Shown here piece by piece: positions 1-8,159 of a DNA stretch of 45,574 bases; position 1 is the stretch's first letter; each line of letters begins with the position of its first letter. Below the pieces are notes generated by a model. That model saw nothing but the letters and a program-made list of their open reading frames with translations. It ran no database searches and was not told where the DNA came from. Location: contig CP070691.1 in NCBI GenBank assembly GCA_020353195.1, positions 1,368,781-1,414,354 of the forward strand, in the 5' to 3' direction. A program made the translations under genes and the position numbers. Source of the DNA: Phycisphaerales bacterium. GTDB lineage: Bacteria > Planctomycetota > Phycisphaerae > UBA1845.

Positions 1-1329
1 GATGTCCACTGCGGTGACGCCGACGTCGTCACGGGCGGTCCAGATGATCTCGTACGGCTGGTTCGGAGCCCAGAACTCGCCGCCGTTCGGCGCGGACAGC
101 TTTACCACCGGATTCGGCGTGGTGTAGGCGGGGATGTGCATCACGATGCAGTGGAGGGCCCCGGCGGCGCCGATGATCCCCGAAGAGTCGATCTGGTGGA
201 TAGTGTAACCGGGCATGGCCGCCTGAAACACCGCCAGCGCCGTCGCGTCCTGGGACGTGTTGAACTTCGAGATGAACACCTGGTCGTTCAGGATCACGGC
301 GTTCGTGTAGGTGTAGTGGGTTCCGCCCGAGTTCCATCCCGGTGTGCGGTAGACCGTGTAGCCTCTGGCGGTCAGGTCGGCGACGGCGTTTTCCGTGATC
401 GTGTACGGTTGGCCTGTAGAGGCCGAGTACTGTCCGATGATGACCTTGTCGTCCCCGACCGGCAGCATCCACATGTCGATGTGCTGGGTCGAGTCGAACG
501 TGGTCGGGAACCCCGGATAGATGGTCAGGTCGACGTTCTGATACTCGTCGTAGAGATCTTTGACCTGTTGTTCGGTCAACCCGGGGTTCTCGGTGAGGAT
601 CAGGTCGCTCATGAACGCGTCGCCGTTGGAGAACAGGTGGAAGTTCCCGCCCCCGTGCTCCAACGGGATGTCGTACACCGTCTCGCCCCACAGCGCACCG
701 AGGAAACCGGGGAATTGGTTGTCGTTCGGACGGGGTCGGTTATAGGTGTGGTCCACGATCGCCCGGATGCCGTCATCGAAGATGAAGCGCGGGCCGTAGT
801 CGCGTATCCATACGGTGTCGGTCGTGCAGACGATGAACTGGACCTGGGTCATGTCGGCCCCGGCCGCGGACAGCGTGCCGTATGCGCTGGTCTGCTCCGA
901 CGAGTTGTCCACGACAACGTACACGACGGCGTCCGGATCGCCCGTCGTGATCTCGACCGTCATTTCCGTAAGAATCGACGTGTAGCTTTCCCAGGCGATA
1001 AACAGCCCTTCGTTCAGCTCGTACTCCGCCGGGCAGTAGACCACGCCGGTGGGTGGCGTGCGGTAGTCGTAGTCCGCCCGGGTCGGGTGGTCGATCGGAA
1101 GCAGCCGCTCGTGCGGAGTCATGTACTTCGGAAGCCCGTCGGGATACGCCTGGGCCATCCGCGCCGCGGCGTCGGGGAGTGGTGCGGCCGCGGCCACGGT
1201 GCAATAGGACACGACCGCCGCCCCGCACAGACTCGCCGCACGAATCAGCCGCCGGCGGCGGGTGACGGCGACAGAAGAAGGACGATTGGCATGGTCGGGT
1301 TCCGGCAAAACAGGAAGTTGGCGGTCCAT
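1..1329 (-). CDS. Secreted peptidylarginine/agmatine deiminase-family protein (3' end beyond window)
   Basis: The reading frame stays open to the left edge (443 codons seen), so the C-terminus is missing. The ATG at 1329 follows GAGGAG eight bases upstream. Residues 23-49 form an arginine-rich then hydrophobic export signal. The body carries the guanidino-modifying enzyme signature: WIRDYGP (Asp177), EHGGGN (225-229), HIDMW (His283, Asp285), Asn343 and a candidate catalytic Cys394 in ALHCIVMHIP. The spacing, plus NRPRPND and the ENPGLTEQQ-type helix, resembles Porphyromonas peptidylarginine deiminase more than cytosolic agmatine deiminase. Family members hydrolyse a guanidinium group to a ureido group and ammonia. 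From about residue 405 (NPVVKLSAPNGGEFW) a new beta-rich domain begins, of the kind found in secreted proteins. Exported arginine or agmatine deimination is inferred; the substrate cannot be read from sequence. Confidence 0.85.
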   Translation of the reverse strand, partial: MDRQLPVLPEPDHANRPSSVAVTRRRRLIRAASLCGAAVVSYCTVAAAAPLPDAAARMAQAYPDGLPKYMTPHERLLPIDHPTRADYDYRTPPTGVVYCPAEYELNEGLFIAWESYTSILTEMTVEITTGDPDAVVYVVVDNSSEQTSAYGTLSAAGADMTQVQFIVCTTDTVWIRDYGPRFIFDDGIRAIVDHTYNRPRPNDNQFPGFLGALWGETVYDIPLEHGGGNFHLFSNGDAFMSDLILTENPGLTEQQVKDLYDEYQNVDLTIYPGFPTTFDSTQHIDMWMLPVGDDKVIIGQYSASTGQPYTITENAVADLTARGYTVYRTPGWNSGGTHYTYTNAVILNDQVFISKFNTSQDATALAVFQAAMPGYTIHQIDSSGIIGAAGALHCIVMHIPAYTTPNPVVKLSAPNGGEFWAPNQPYEIIWTARDDVGVTAVDI

Positions 1330-1408
1330 TCTCAGCGCTCCTCGGAGTGGGCCGCCGGGCGGCATCCCCTCCAGATTGGGTTTGACTCTGCGGTCGCTCC
1401 GCCGTCAC

Positions 1409-1430
1409 GGAGCTTCCGGGCAGAAGCTCC
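1409..1430. promoter_or_regulatory. 8-bp inverted repeat at the predicted start of deiminase transcription
   Basis: GGAGCTTC (1409-1416) and GAAGCTCC (1423-1430) are perfect inverted repeats around a six-base loop. They lie just downstream of a TATAAT on the minus strand, so they could be an operator over the start site or a hairpin at the 5' end of the deiminase mRNA. There is no T tract. The role is inferred from position only. Confidence 0.4.
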
Positions 1431-1431
1431 C

Positions 1432-1437
1432 ATTATA
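1432..1437 (-). promoter_or_regulatory. Perfect -10 box (TATAAT) upstream of the deiminase gene
   Basis: The minus strand reads TATAAT here, about 100 bases before the deiminase ATG. The -35 is weak (TTTCAT-like at 17-18 bases). This is the clearest signal in the 329-base divergent gap 1330-1658. The same gap holds TATACT at 1601-1606 on the plus strand, a candidate -10 for the zinc-ribbon/SPFH genes without a good -35. Nothing else was recognised there. Confidence 0.45.
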
Positions 1438-1658
1438 CCCAATCTGCCAGCCCGATGAAAATGTAAGGTTTGGTCACGTCCTGCGCGTCAAGCAAGGCCA
1501 TGCGCCGCGTCGCGACCGGTTCCTGCCACGTCGAGCGGGCGACCCCGGAGTTTTCGAAACGGGCTAACGCTTTATAAATGCCGGCATCTCCAGGGTCCGG
1601 TATACTCCCTGAGGAGCTTGGCTGAGGAGCTCGGGTCTCGTTGCCGGGCAAGGGGACG

Positions 1659-1847
1659 ATGGTGACGCAGATGACGGCCGTGGTTATGCTTGTGATCGTT
1701 GGCTGCCTGGTCGGCGGCGTCGTCATGTTTCTGTATGCCGTGCACCGGCAGGCGTCGAGCGCCGGGACACGGAGTTGCCGGCGATGCCGAAGGCGCAACC
1801 CGTCATATGCCCGGTTCTGTGGGCAGTGTGGCGCGCCCCTTGTGTAG
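1659..1847 (+). CDS. Small membrane-anchored zinc-ribbon protein
   Basis: This gene of 62 residues starts MVTQM. Residues 5-26 form one hydrophobic membrane segment, followed by a short zinc ribbon, CRRC...FCGQCGAPL, with two CxxC knuckles. Such one-helix plus zinc-ribbon proteins are common in planctomycete-like genomes and have no assigned function. The ATG at 1659 has a purine tract (AAGGGG) only three bases upstream; a TTG at 1641 would add six residues and sits behind GAGGAG at a longer distance, so the start is uncertain. It lies 113 bases before the first SPFH gene on the same strand and could be co-transcribed with it. Confidence 0.65.
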   Translation: MVTQMTAVVMLVIVGCLVGGVVMFLYAVHRQASSAGTRSCRRCRRRNPSYARFCGQCGAPLV

Positions 1848-1960
1848 TACAGTGGCTGGTTACGCGCGTATGTCGGGACGAGTGCGATCGTCCGCGAGGC
1901 CGACTCTGCAGGTAGGGCCATGTCGAAACGACTCGCAAGAGAACTGGAAGGAGGCTGACC

Positions 1961-3550
1961 ATGTCTCATGGCAGCGACCGCCCCGTGCGCCCATCCATCC
2001 CGTGGCACGGATTTCGGCTCATGCCGTTGCTCGCTGGAGGAGGGCTGATTGTTGTTGTTCTGTTTCTGGCCGTGCTCTGGTTCGTCGTTCGCCAGGAAGT
2101 TGACGCGAACGAGGTCCTGGTGCTGGTCAACAAGACGGGCCGCCCGATCCCCACGGATCTGGCGGACGAGTTCGGCGACCAGGTCGTGCTCTATCCTGAG
2201 CTGGTCCAGGCGATCGCCGAGCGAACGGGGGAGAGCACAGAGCAGGTGCGCAACCGGTACAAAGGCATCCGCTATGAAGTGCTGGGTGAGGGGCGGTACT
2301 TCCTCAATCCCTACTCTTACAAGCGGATCGTGATGCCGGCCACACTGATCGGGCAGACCGAGGTCGGCGTCCTGATCCGCAGGTTCGGCAGGCCGCTGCC
2401 GTTTCCCAAGACCGTGGCCACCGAAGACGATGAGCGTGGCCCGAGAGCGGAGATCCTGGGGCCCGGGCGGCACAATATCAACTTGCTGGCCTATGAGGTC
2501 CAGAAGTTCCCCGCGATTCAGATTCCGGAGGGTCACGTGGGTGTGGTGACCCTGCTCAGCGGAGCGGACCCGGTAAAGAGGAATACCTACACGGTCGAGC
2601 CCGGAGAGAAGGGCGTGCAGGCCAGGGTCCTTCCGCCGGGCCTGGAATACTACAACCCGTATCTCAAGCGGATCGGGATCGTGGACGTCCGCAGCCAGAA
2701 GTACGACATGCTGGGCGAGGACGCCATCCATTTCCCGTCCAACGACAGCTTCACGATCACGATCGAGGGGACGATCGAGTGGGCCATCCGACCGGACCGA
2801 GTGGCCGAGGTGACCGTGGCCTACGGTGACGAGGAGGACATTCTAGACAAGATCATCCTGCCGAACGCGCGGAGCATCTCTCGGATCCAGGGCTCGAAGC
2901 TGCAGGCCCGCGAGTTCATCAGCGGCAAGACGCGAACCGCGTTTCAGGAGCAGTTGCTGGCGGAGCTGAAGCGGGACTGCTGGCCGCAAGGGATCGACAT
3001 CAAGGCGGCCCTGGTCCGGGACATTCAGCCGCCCGCGGAGATCGCCAACCTCATCAGCCAGCGCGAGCAGGCCGACCAGGAGATCGAACGGTCCACGAAC
3101 GAAATGGAGGAAGCACGGGCCCAGGCGTTGCTGGTGGAACAGCAGGAACTGCAGGAACGGAACAAGGACATCGGTGACATGCGGCGCGACGTAGTCGGCG
3201 TGGTGAAGCAGGCGGAGCAGCGGAAGGTAGTGGCGGTCACGCAGGCCAATCGCGAACTCGAGGTGGCCAAGCTGCACCTGGAGGCCGCCGCCAAGGAGGC
3301 GGCGGCGCTGGTGTCCCGCGGGACGGCCGAGGCCAACGTCGTGCTCCTGGAGTATCAGGCGCGGGCCGAACCGCTCAAGGAAGCCGTGGAGGCGTTCGGC
3401 GACGGTCAGGCCTATGCCCAGTTGTTCTTCCTCGAGAAGATCGCCCCGTCGATCAAGTCGATATTGTCAAACACTGAAGGGCCCTTCGCGGAGATCTTCA
3501 AGCAGTTTCAATCGTTCCCACCGGCGCCGGAGGAAGGAGGTGCACAATGA
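1961..3550 (+). CDS. SPFH/band-7 domain membrane protein (first of a tandem pair)
   Basis: The 529-residue product has a short cytoplasmic tail and a membrane anchor at about residues 20-43. Three related beta-type modules follow at roughly 101-127, 159-192 and 215-245, each with a G(P)GR/LxxxNP-like core such as LGEGRYFLNP. An SPFH (stomatin/prohibitin/flotillin/HflK-C) domain covers about 240-390, then a long Glu/Gln/Ala-rich coiled coil (about 390-470) and a short hydrophobic-aromatic tail. SPFH proteins oligomerise into membrane-attached rings or cages that organise lipid domains or control proteases such as FtsH. No protease gene is adjacent. AAGGAGG precedes the ATG by seven bases. The stop overlaps the next SPFH gene (ATGA), so the two are probably made together and may form a hetero-oligomer, like HflK with HflC. 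The exact role is unknown. Confidence 0.88.
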   Translation: MSHGSDRPVRPSIPWHGFRLMPLLAGGGLIVVVLFLAVLWFVVRQEVDANEVLVLVNKTGRPIPTDLADEFGDQVVLYPELVQAIAERTGESTEQVRNRYKGIRYEVLGEGRYFLNPYSYKRIVMPATLIGQTEVGVLIRRFGRPLPFPKTVATEDDERGPRAEILGPGRHNINLLAYEVQKFPAIQIPEGHVGVVTLLSGADPVKRNTYTVEPGEKGVQARVLPPGLEYYNPYLKRIGIVDVRSQKYDMLGEDAIHFPSNDSFTITIEGTIEWAIRPDRVAEVTVAYGDEEDILDKIILPNARSISRIQGSKLQAREFISGKTRTAFQEQLLAELKRDCWPQGIDIKAALVRDIQPPAEIANLISQREQADQEIERSTNEMEEARAQALLVEQQELQERNKDIGDMRRDVVGVVKQAEQRKVVAVTQANRELEVAKLHLEAAAKEAAALVSRGTAEANVVLLEYQARAEPLKEAVEAFGDGQAYAQLFFLEKIAPSIKSILSNTEGPFAEIFKQFQSFPPAPEEGGAQ

Positions 3551-5286
3551 ACCGCCGCATGATCATCATTCCCACCGCGGTGGCGACGTTGTCCATCGTG
3601 GCGATCGTGGTGCTCGTCATCGTGTGGTTCACCTGCCGCATCTCGGTGCCCCCGGGCCAGTGCGCAGTGCTGATCCGCAAGATGGGCTCGCCACTGCCGG
3701 AAAAGCAAATTATGGCCACAGAGCCGGGGCAGAAGGGGATTCAAGAGCACGTGCTGGGACCGGGACGCTATTTCAAGAACCCGCTCTGGTGGGATTGGGA
3801 ACTCAAGGACTTGACCGAGATCCCAGCCGGTGATCCCAGCACGTGGGAGTGGATCCACTCGCTGGATGACCGCCAGCGTGATCAGCTCCGCGCCGGGCAG
3901 TTCAACTTCAAAGGTGATTTCCCGAAGATCGGCGTAGTCACTCGCAAGGTGGGCCCCAAGGCGCCCCCGGGACAGGTCGTGGTGGATCGGGCGTCGGGCC
4001 AGCAGGGGATTCTCCGCGAGGTCCTCACCCCGGGCACGTACAAAGTCAATCCGTATGTGTACGACGTGGAACTGCATCCCGCGGTCGTGATTCCGGCCGG
4101 GTTCGTCGGCGTGGTGACCAACCTCTTTGGCGACGAGCCGGACGAGGCGACGATCGCGGTCGGGCTCGACGTCGGCGACGTCGAGGCGGAGCCGACTCCG
4201 TCTGATGACGCAACCGCCGATGCCGGCGGCGGCGCCGAACCGGTGAGCATCGTGCGCCCGCTGTCCGAGCCGGGTCAGCGGGGCACGCTGCGCGACGTGC
4301 TTCAGCCGGGCGTCTACTTCATCAACCCCAAGCTTCAGAAAGTGACGATCCTGGAGATCGGCTTCAACGAATACTCCCAGGTCAAGCTGACTGAAGAGGA
4401 GAACCTTCGCATCGCGTTTCCGTCCGACACGGGCTTCAACATCCGCGTGGGGGTGACCGTGGTGTGGGGGATCGACCCCGCGCACGCGGCCGAGATCATC
4501 AACACCTACGGCAACATTGACCGGGTGTTGGACAAGGTGATCGGTCCGCAGCTTCGCTCGATCTGCCGCAACATCGGGTCGACGTATGCCGCCCGTGATT
4601 TCATTCATGGTGAGAAGCGCGAGCAGTTCCAACGGGCGCTGACCGCCGAGCTGCAGCGTGTCTGCCGCACGAAGAACATCGAGATCCTTCTGGCCCTGGT
4701 GCGCGAAATCGAGGTCCACACGCCATTGGGCGGCCCCGACGGCGGTGAGGTCACCGAAGACCTCAAGCGGACCATTCAGCAGAGCTACATCGCGATCGAG
4801 AAGCAACTCACCAAACAGAAGCAGCGCGATGCCGCGACCGTCAAAGCCGAGCTGGAAGAGGTGAAAAAGCAAGTGGAAATCGCCCGTGAGACCGTTGTCG
4901 CGGAAACCCGGGTCATGGTCGCCGACATCGAGGCCGAAGGGGAGAAAACCGCGGCGCAGATCGATGCCCAGGCGTCGCTGGAGGTCGCCGCGATCCAGCA
5001 GGAGGTGGCGCAGCTCGATGCTCAGCGGATCGAGATTCTCGGCAAGGCGCGGGCCGACGTCGAGAAGATGAAGAAGGGCGCCGAGGCCAAAGGCTACAAG
5101 ATGCTGGTCGACGCGTTCGGGTCGGCGCGGGCGTTCAACTTGTATACGTTTGCGGAGAATTTCGAGCCCGACGAGGTCCGGCTCTTCTTCGCCGGCGACG
5201 GAACGTTCTGGACGGATCTGTCGCGGTTCGAGGAGGTCGGAGCCGCCAAGCTGCTGCAACAACCGGACCGGACGCAGCCCGAATGA
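3547..5286 (+). CDS. SPFH/band-7 domain membrane protein (second of a tandem pair)
   Basis: This 579-residue protein is translationally coupled to the preceding SPFH gene. A membrane segment at residues 5-29 is followed by three repeated modules near 58-94, 149-184 and 240-270. Their cores align: GIQEHVLGPGRYFKNP, GILREVLTPGTYKVNP and GTLRDVLQPGVYFINP. A charged, Ala/Gly/Asp-rich linker (about 196-236) separates modules two and three. The SPFH domain lies at about 270-420 and a coiled coil rich in Lys, Glu and Ala at about 420-535. A conserved-looking C-terminal part (ARAFNLYTFAENF) matches ARxF-type ends of related proteins. The repeats recall the short beta modules that precede the SPFH-like shoulder of major vault protein, but that is a resemblance in pattern only. 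The inferred role is as partner subunit of a membrane-bound cage or scaffold. Confidence 0.87.
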   Translation: MNRRMIIIPTAVATLSIVAIVVLVIVWFTCRISVPPGQCAVLIRKMGSPLPEKQIMATEPGQKGIQEHVLGPGRYFKNPLWWDWELKDLTEIPAGDPSTWEWIHSLDDRQRDQLRAGQFNFKGDFPKIGVVTRKVGPKAPPGQVVVDRASGQQGILREVLTPGTYKVNPYVYDVELHPAVVIPAGFVGVVTNLFGDEPDEATIAVGLDVGDVEAEPTPSDDATADAGGGAEPVSIVRPLSEPGQRGTLRDVLQPGVYFINPKLQKVTILEIGFNEYSQVKLTEEENLRIAFPSDTGFNIRVGVTVVWGIDPAHAAEIINTYGNIDRVLDKVIGPQLRSICRNIGSTYAARDFIHGEKREQFQRALTAELQRVCRTKNIEILLALVREIEVHTPLGGPDGGEVTEDLKRTIQQSYIAIEKQLTKQKQRDAATVKAELEEVKKQVEIARETVVAETRVMVADIEAEGEKTAAQIDAQASLEVAAIQQEVAQLDAQRIEILGKARADVEKMKKGAEAKGYKMLVDAFGSARAFNLYTFAENFEPDEVRLFFAGDGTFWTDLSRFEEVGAAKLLQQPDRTQPE

Positions 5287-5368
5287 GCATCGCGGCGGGC
5301 TGGCTGGCGGGCAAGCCCGTCGCGCGTTCCCCCATGTTGCGCGGGCCTGCTACGAACGGAGGCCGCTT

Positions 5369-6589
5369 ATGTGTGCCACATCCGTGTCTCGCTGCGCGAT
5401 GACGTTGCTGGCCCTGATGGTGGCTCTTCGTGCCGAGGTGGCCGGGCGTACGCTCGATACGGGCGGCGGCGCGCCGCCTGAGGGGGCCCCCGACGAAATC
5501 CACGTCGATCCGGCGCAAGGGAACGACCGGAACCGCGGTACGAGCGAGCAGCCCCTGAAAACCGTCGCCGCCGCAGTCGCCCTGCTTCCGGATCCGTTGA
5601 CACGATCGATCACCATCCGGTTGGGCGGCGGCACCTGCCGTGACACCGGTGGCGGCGAGTCATCCTCGAACACGCTGGAACTGATGCGCCGGATGCGTCC
5701 GGGCGTCGTCGTGCGCATCGTCGGTCGGCTCGGCGGAGACCGCGAACCGACGATTTGGGCGTGGGAAGGCGGGCAGGCGATGGTCGACGTGCGCGAGGGG
5801 GACTGGTGGCTGGAGGACATTCAAATCGGCTCCGGCTCCAGACGCCAGCGCCGGGGCGTGATGGTGACCGGGCCCGGGCACGTAACGCTCAAGAACCTGA
5901 TCTTCCGCACGTGCAGCCACAGCGGCGCCGGGATCTACGCCCATCGCGGCGGAAAGGTCTCGCTCCGCGGGGCCATCAATCTCAACGAACACCTGCACGA
6001 CAGCGCCGGTGAAGAGACCTTCTGCGGCATCATCGCCACGGACCACGGGCTCGTCCGATTCGTCGAGCGGGAGGGCGCCAAGCTCGACATCGGCAACGGG
6101 AGCCTGTCGGCCGGCTATTACGGCTGCATCCGCCTCGGGTGCAAAACGGCCCGCATCACCAGTTGGGGCGAGCAGTCAAACAACCTGGCCATCAATAACG
6201 GCGGGCGGATCGACCTGCACGGCACGACGGTGACCCTGCGGGCCAGACAAAGGCGAAACACGCCGATCGGGCTCGAACACGACGGGCATATTCTCGGCGA
6301 AGGCGCCCACGTCATCATCGAAGGCGAGAACAGCATGGCCATCGCCTTGCAGAAGGCCAGCACGTTCACCTGCAACGACATCGAGCTTCGCGGGACGTTC
6401 GATTACTGCCTCTGGGCGTCCAGCGGCTCAATGTTTGTCGGCCGGTTTCTGACGGACGTGGGACGAATCGAAGCCACCACCAGCGCCACCATCAACATCG
6501 AAAAGGTCAGCGGCAAGATCGTCGGACCGGTGGTCGCCAAGCACGGCGGAGTAGTTTCCCTGCCGGACCGAGTCGTCTCGTCGGAATGA
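5369..6589 (+). CDS. Exported right-handed beta-helix-like protein
   Basis: The product has 406 residues. The ATG at 5369 was chosen because GGAGG lies six bases upstream and it gives an N-terminal signal sequence (MCATSVSRCAMTLLALMVALRAEVAG). The opening IHVDPAQGNDRNRGTSEQPLKTV is the usual start of parallel beta-helix proteins of the pectate-lyase/DUF1565 type. The rest is made of short G/I/V/N-rich strand repeats such as GPGHVTLKNLIFRTCSHSGAGIYAHRGG. No catalytic residues of a known polysaccharide lyase were recognised, so it may bind or degrade a surface polymer or be structural. It begins 82 bases after the SPFH pair on the same strand and could be read with it. Confidence 0.75.
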   Translation: MCATSVSRCAMTLLALMVALRAEVAGRTLDTGGGAPPEGAPDEIHVDPAQGNDRNRGTSEQPLKTVAAAVALLPDPLTRSITIRLGGGTCRDTGGGESSSNTLELMRRMRPGVVVRIVGRLGGDREPTIWAWEGGQAMVDVREGDWWLEDIQIGSGSRRQRRGVMVTGPGHVTLKNLIFRTCSHSGAGIYAHRGGKVSLRGAINLNEHLHDSAGEETFCGIIATDHGLVRFVEREGAKLDIGNGSLSAGYYGCIRLGCKTARITSWGEQSNNLAINNGGRIDLHGTTVTLRARQRRNTPIGLEHDGHILGEGAHVIIEGENSMAIALQKASTFTCNDIELRGTFDYCLWASSGSMFVGRFLTDVGRIEATTSATINIEKVSGKIVGPVVAKHGGVVSLPDRVVSSE

Positions 6590-6603
6590 AAGACGATCAT
6601 TCC
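6583..6603. terminator. Terminator-like hairpin between converging genes
   Basis: GGAATGA (6583-6589, including the beta-helix gene's stop) and TCATTCC (6597-6603) form a 7-bp stem with a seven-base loop. It sits in the 79-base gap between the converging beta-helix and sugar-kinase genes. No T tract follows on either strand, so it is at best a weak or Rho-assisted terminator. Confidence 0.3.
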
Positions 6604-6668
6604 CGGTGCGGCCCGGACGAGCCGCTGTGGCGACAGCGTCGGTGTCGGGAAGGGGCCGATCCACTCGG

Positions 6669-8159
6669 TCAGCCAGGCGCGCGCGGAATCAGCGTGATGT
6701 GCCCGAACGTCTCCGCACCCGGCGAGGAGCCGCTGAACAGATGCGGACGGTAGCCCGTCTCGCGCTGGTAGGTGTCGGCCACCGCCTCGATGGCGGGGCG
6801 GGCGTCGCGCCGGCCGAGCACGGCCACCGTGCCTCCGCTGCCGCCGCCGGTGATCTTGGCTCCGAACAGCCCGCGCTGCGGGCCGGCCGACTGAACCAGG
6901 TCGACCAGGCGATCGGTACCCGTCGAGCCCAGTCCGCACGCGGAGTAGCTTGCATGGCTGAGGTACATCAGTTCGCCCAGCCGCCGCAGGGTATCCTCCC
7001 CCCGCGCTTCGTGCAGTATCTCGGCGAACGCCCGCGTGCGATCATGTTCGTGTATCGGGTGGGCGGTCGGCACCCGCACCGGGTAAGTCAACTCGGGATC
7101 CACTCGCGTGGCGTGATCGGTCGTGCCACTGTAGCGGTCGAGGAACTCGCGGCCCGACATCCGCTCCGGAAGATGCGATGCGAATCGCTCCTCAAACATG
7201 CGCGGCGTCACGTTGGCCAGGTAGCCGCGATAGACGGGATCGACAATCCGAACCGGCTCGTCCTCGCCCGCCGGCTCGACGGCCAACCCGGCGATGTCGG
7301 CTATGATCCGATACCCCATAAACGCACCGACGCGTACCGCGCCGTACGCATCGCCGGACACCGCGTGACGCAGGCCGCAGTCCAACCCCCACAGCGCCAG
7401 CGCGTCCGGAACCGCGGCCAGTCCCTGAACCTCGGCCGGCTGGCACAGGAGCATGAGCAGATGATCGGCCCGCCCAAGGACCGAGGTCATCTGATCCATC
7501 ACGCCACACGGTGCGCCGACTACCCGGTTCTCCACCGCCTGACAGAGCAGTGCCAGGTCGCGCGGTGTCAGGGGAATGTCAAACGCGGCCGCCACCGCCC
7601 GCATCACCGCGACCTCGAGCGCCGCCGACGAACTGACGCCCTTGCCCTCGGGCACATCCGAGTCGACGAGAACGCGGGCGCCCTCGTTGAAGCGCATTTC
7701 ACGCTCCCGCATCAGCACGAGAAACGCACCGGCCGCATACGCCGCCCAGTGACGGGCCGCGTCGGTCTGAAAGTACTTCCGGGCGTCTCCATAAGTGATG
7801 GGACGGCCGTCGGCCTCGAACCGCGCCAGAGGCATGGCAAACGTCGAACATCGTCCGGTGTCGCGCCCGCCGACGCTGACGATGTGCAGCATCCGTTCCG
7901 CACTGCGCTGTAGCGCCACCCTCGCCGCTTCCCGGATCGGCATCTCCAGGACGAGCGAACCCGAGTAATCGGCGATGCCCCCCATCACGTCCAGCCGCCC
8001 CGGGGCTCGTGTCACCACGAGTTCCGCTGCGGGGTCGAACAACCCTCGCGCCTCCGGGATGGCGCCGTGTTCGATTGCGCTGAGCGCATCGAGGAGCGTC
8101 TCAACGTCCGCAAGCCCGTGCGTCGAACCGTCAGCGATCGTGTACATCGCGTCCTGCAC
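6669..8159 (-). CDS. GHMP sugar kinase (galactokinase / L-arabinokinase type)
   Basis: The protein has 496 residues. GHMP kinase motifs are in order: RAPGRLDVMGGIADYSGS (about 51-68, sugar binding), EGKGVSSSAALE (171-182, phosphate loop) and KITGGGSGGTVAVLG (about 435-449). The DVMGGIADYSGS variant and the extra length relative to E. coli GalK (382 residues) resemble the kinase half of plant L-arabinokinase and its bacterial relatives. The likely reaction is ATP-dependent anomeric phosphorylation of galactose or L-arabinose. It starts with GTG directly after the stop of the phosphatase gene; an ATG four codons downstream is an alternative. It is the last gene of the galT operon, which favours galactose as substrate, but the motif cannot decide. 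Confidence 0.85.
   Translation of the reverse strand: MQDAMYTIADGSTHGLADVETLLDALSAIEHGAIPEARGLFDPAAELVVTRAPGRLDVMGGIADYSGSLVLEMPIREAARVALQRSAERMLHIVSVGGRDTGRCSTFAMPLARFEADGRPITYGDARKYFQTDAARHWAAYAAGAFLVLMREREMRFNEGARVLVDSDVPEGKGVSSSAALEVAVMRAVAAAFDIPLTPRDLALLCQAVENRVVGAPCGVMDQMTSVLGRADHLLMLLCQPAEVQGLAAVPDALALWGLDCGLRHAVSGDAYGAVRVGAFMGYRIIADIAGLAVEPAGEDEPVRIVDPVYRGYLANVTPRMFEERFASHLPERMSGREFLDRYSGTTDHATRVDPELTYPVRVPTAHPIHEHDRTRAFAEILHEARGEDTLRRLGELMYLSHASYSACGLGSTGTDRLVDLVQSAGPQRGLFGAKITGGGSGGTVAVLGRRDARPAIEAVADTYQRETGYRPHLFSGSSPGAETFGHITLIPRAPG

Noticed and set aside
136..1458. 440-codon plus-strand frame over the deiminase gene
   Set aside because: The opposite strand has a ribosome site, signal peptide and complete catalytic motifs.
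3508..5262. 584-codon minus-strand frame over the second SPFH gene
   Set aside because: The plus strand encodes a coupled SPFH protein with membrane anchor, repeats and coiled coil. The antisense product is low-complexity and has no recognisable motif.
6606..7913. 435-codon plus-strand frame over the sugar kinase
   Set aside because: It is antisense to GHMP motifs and its product is arginine-rich with no domain.
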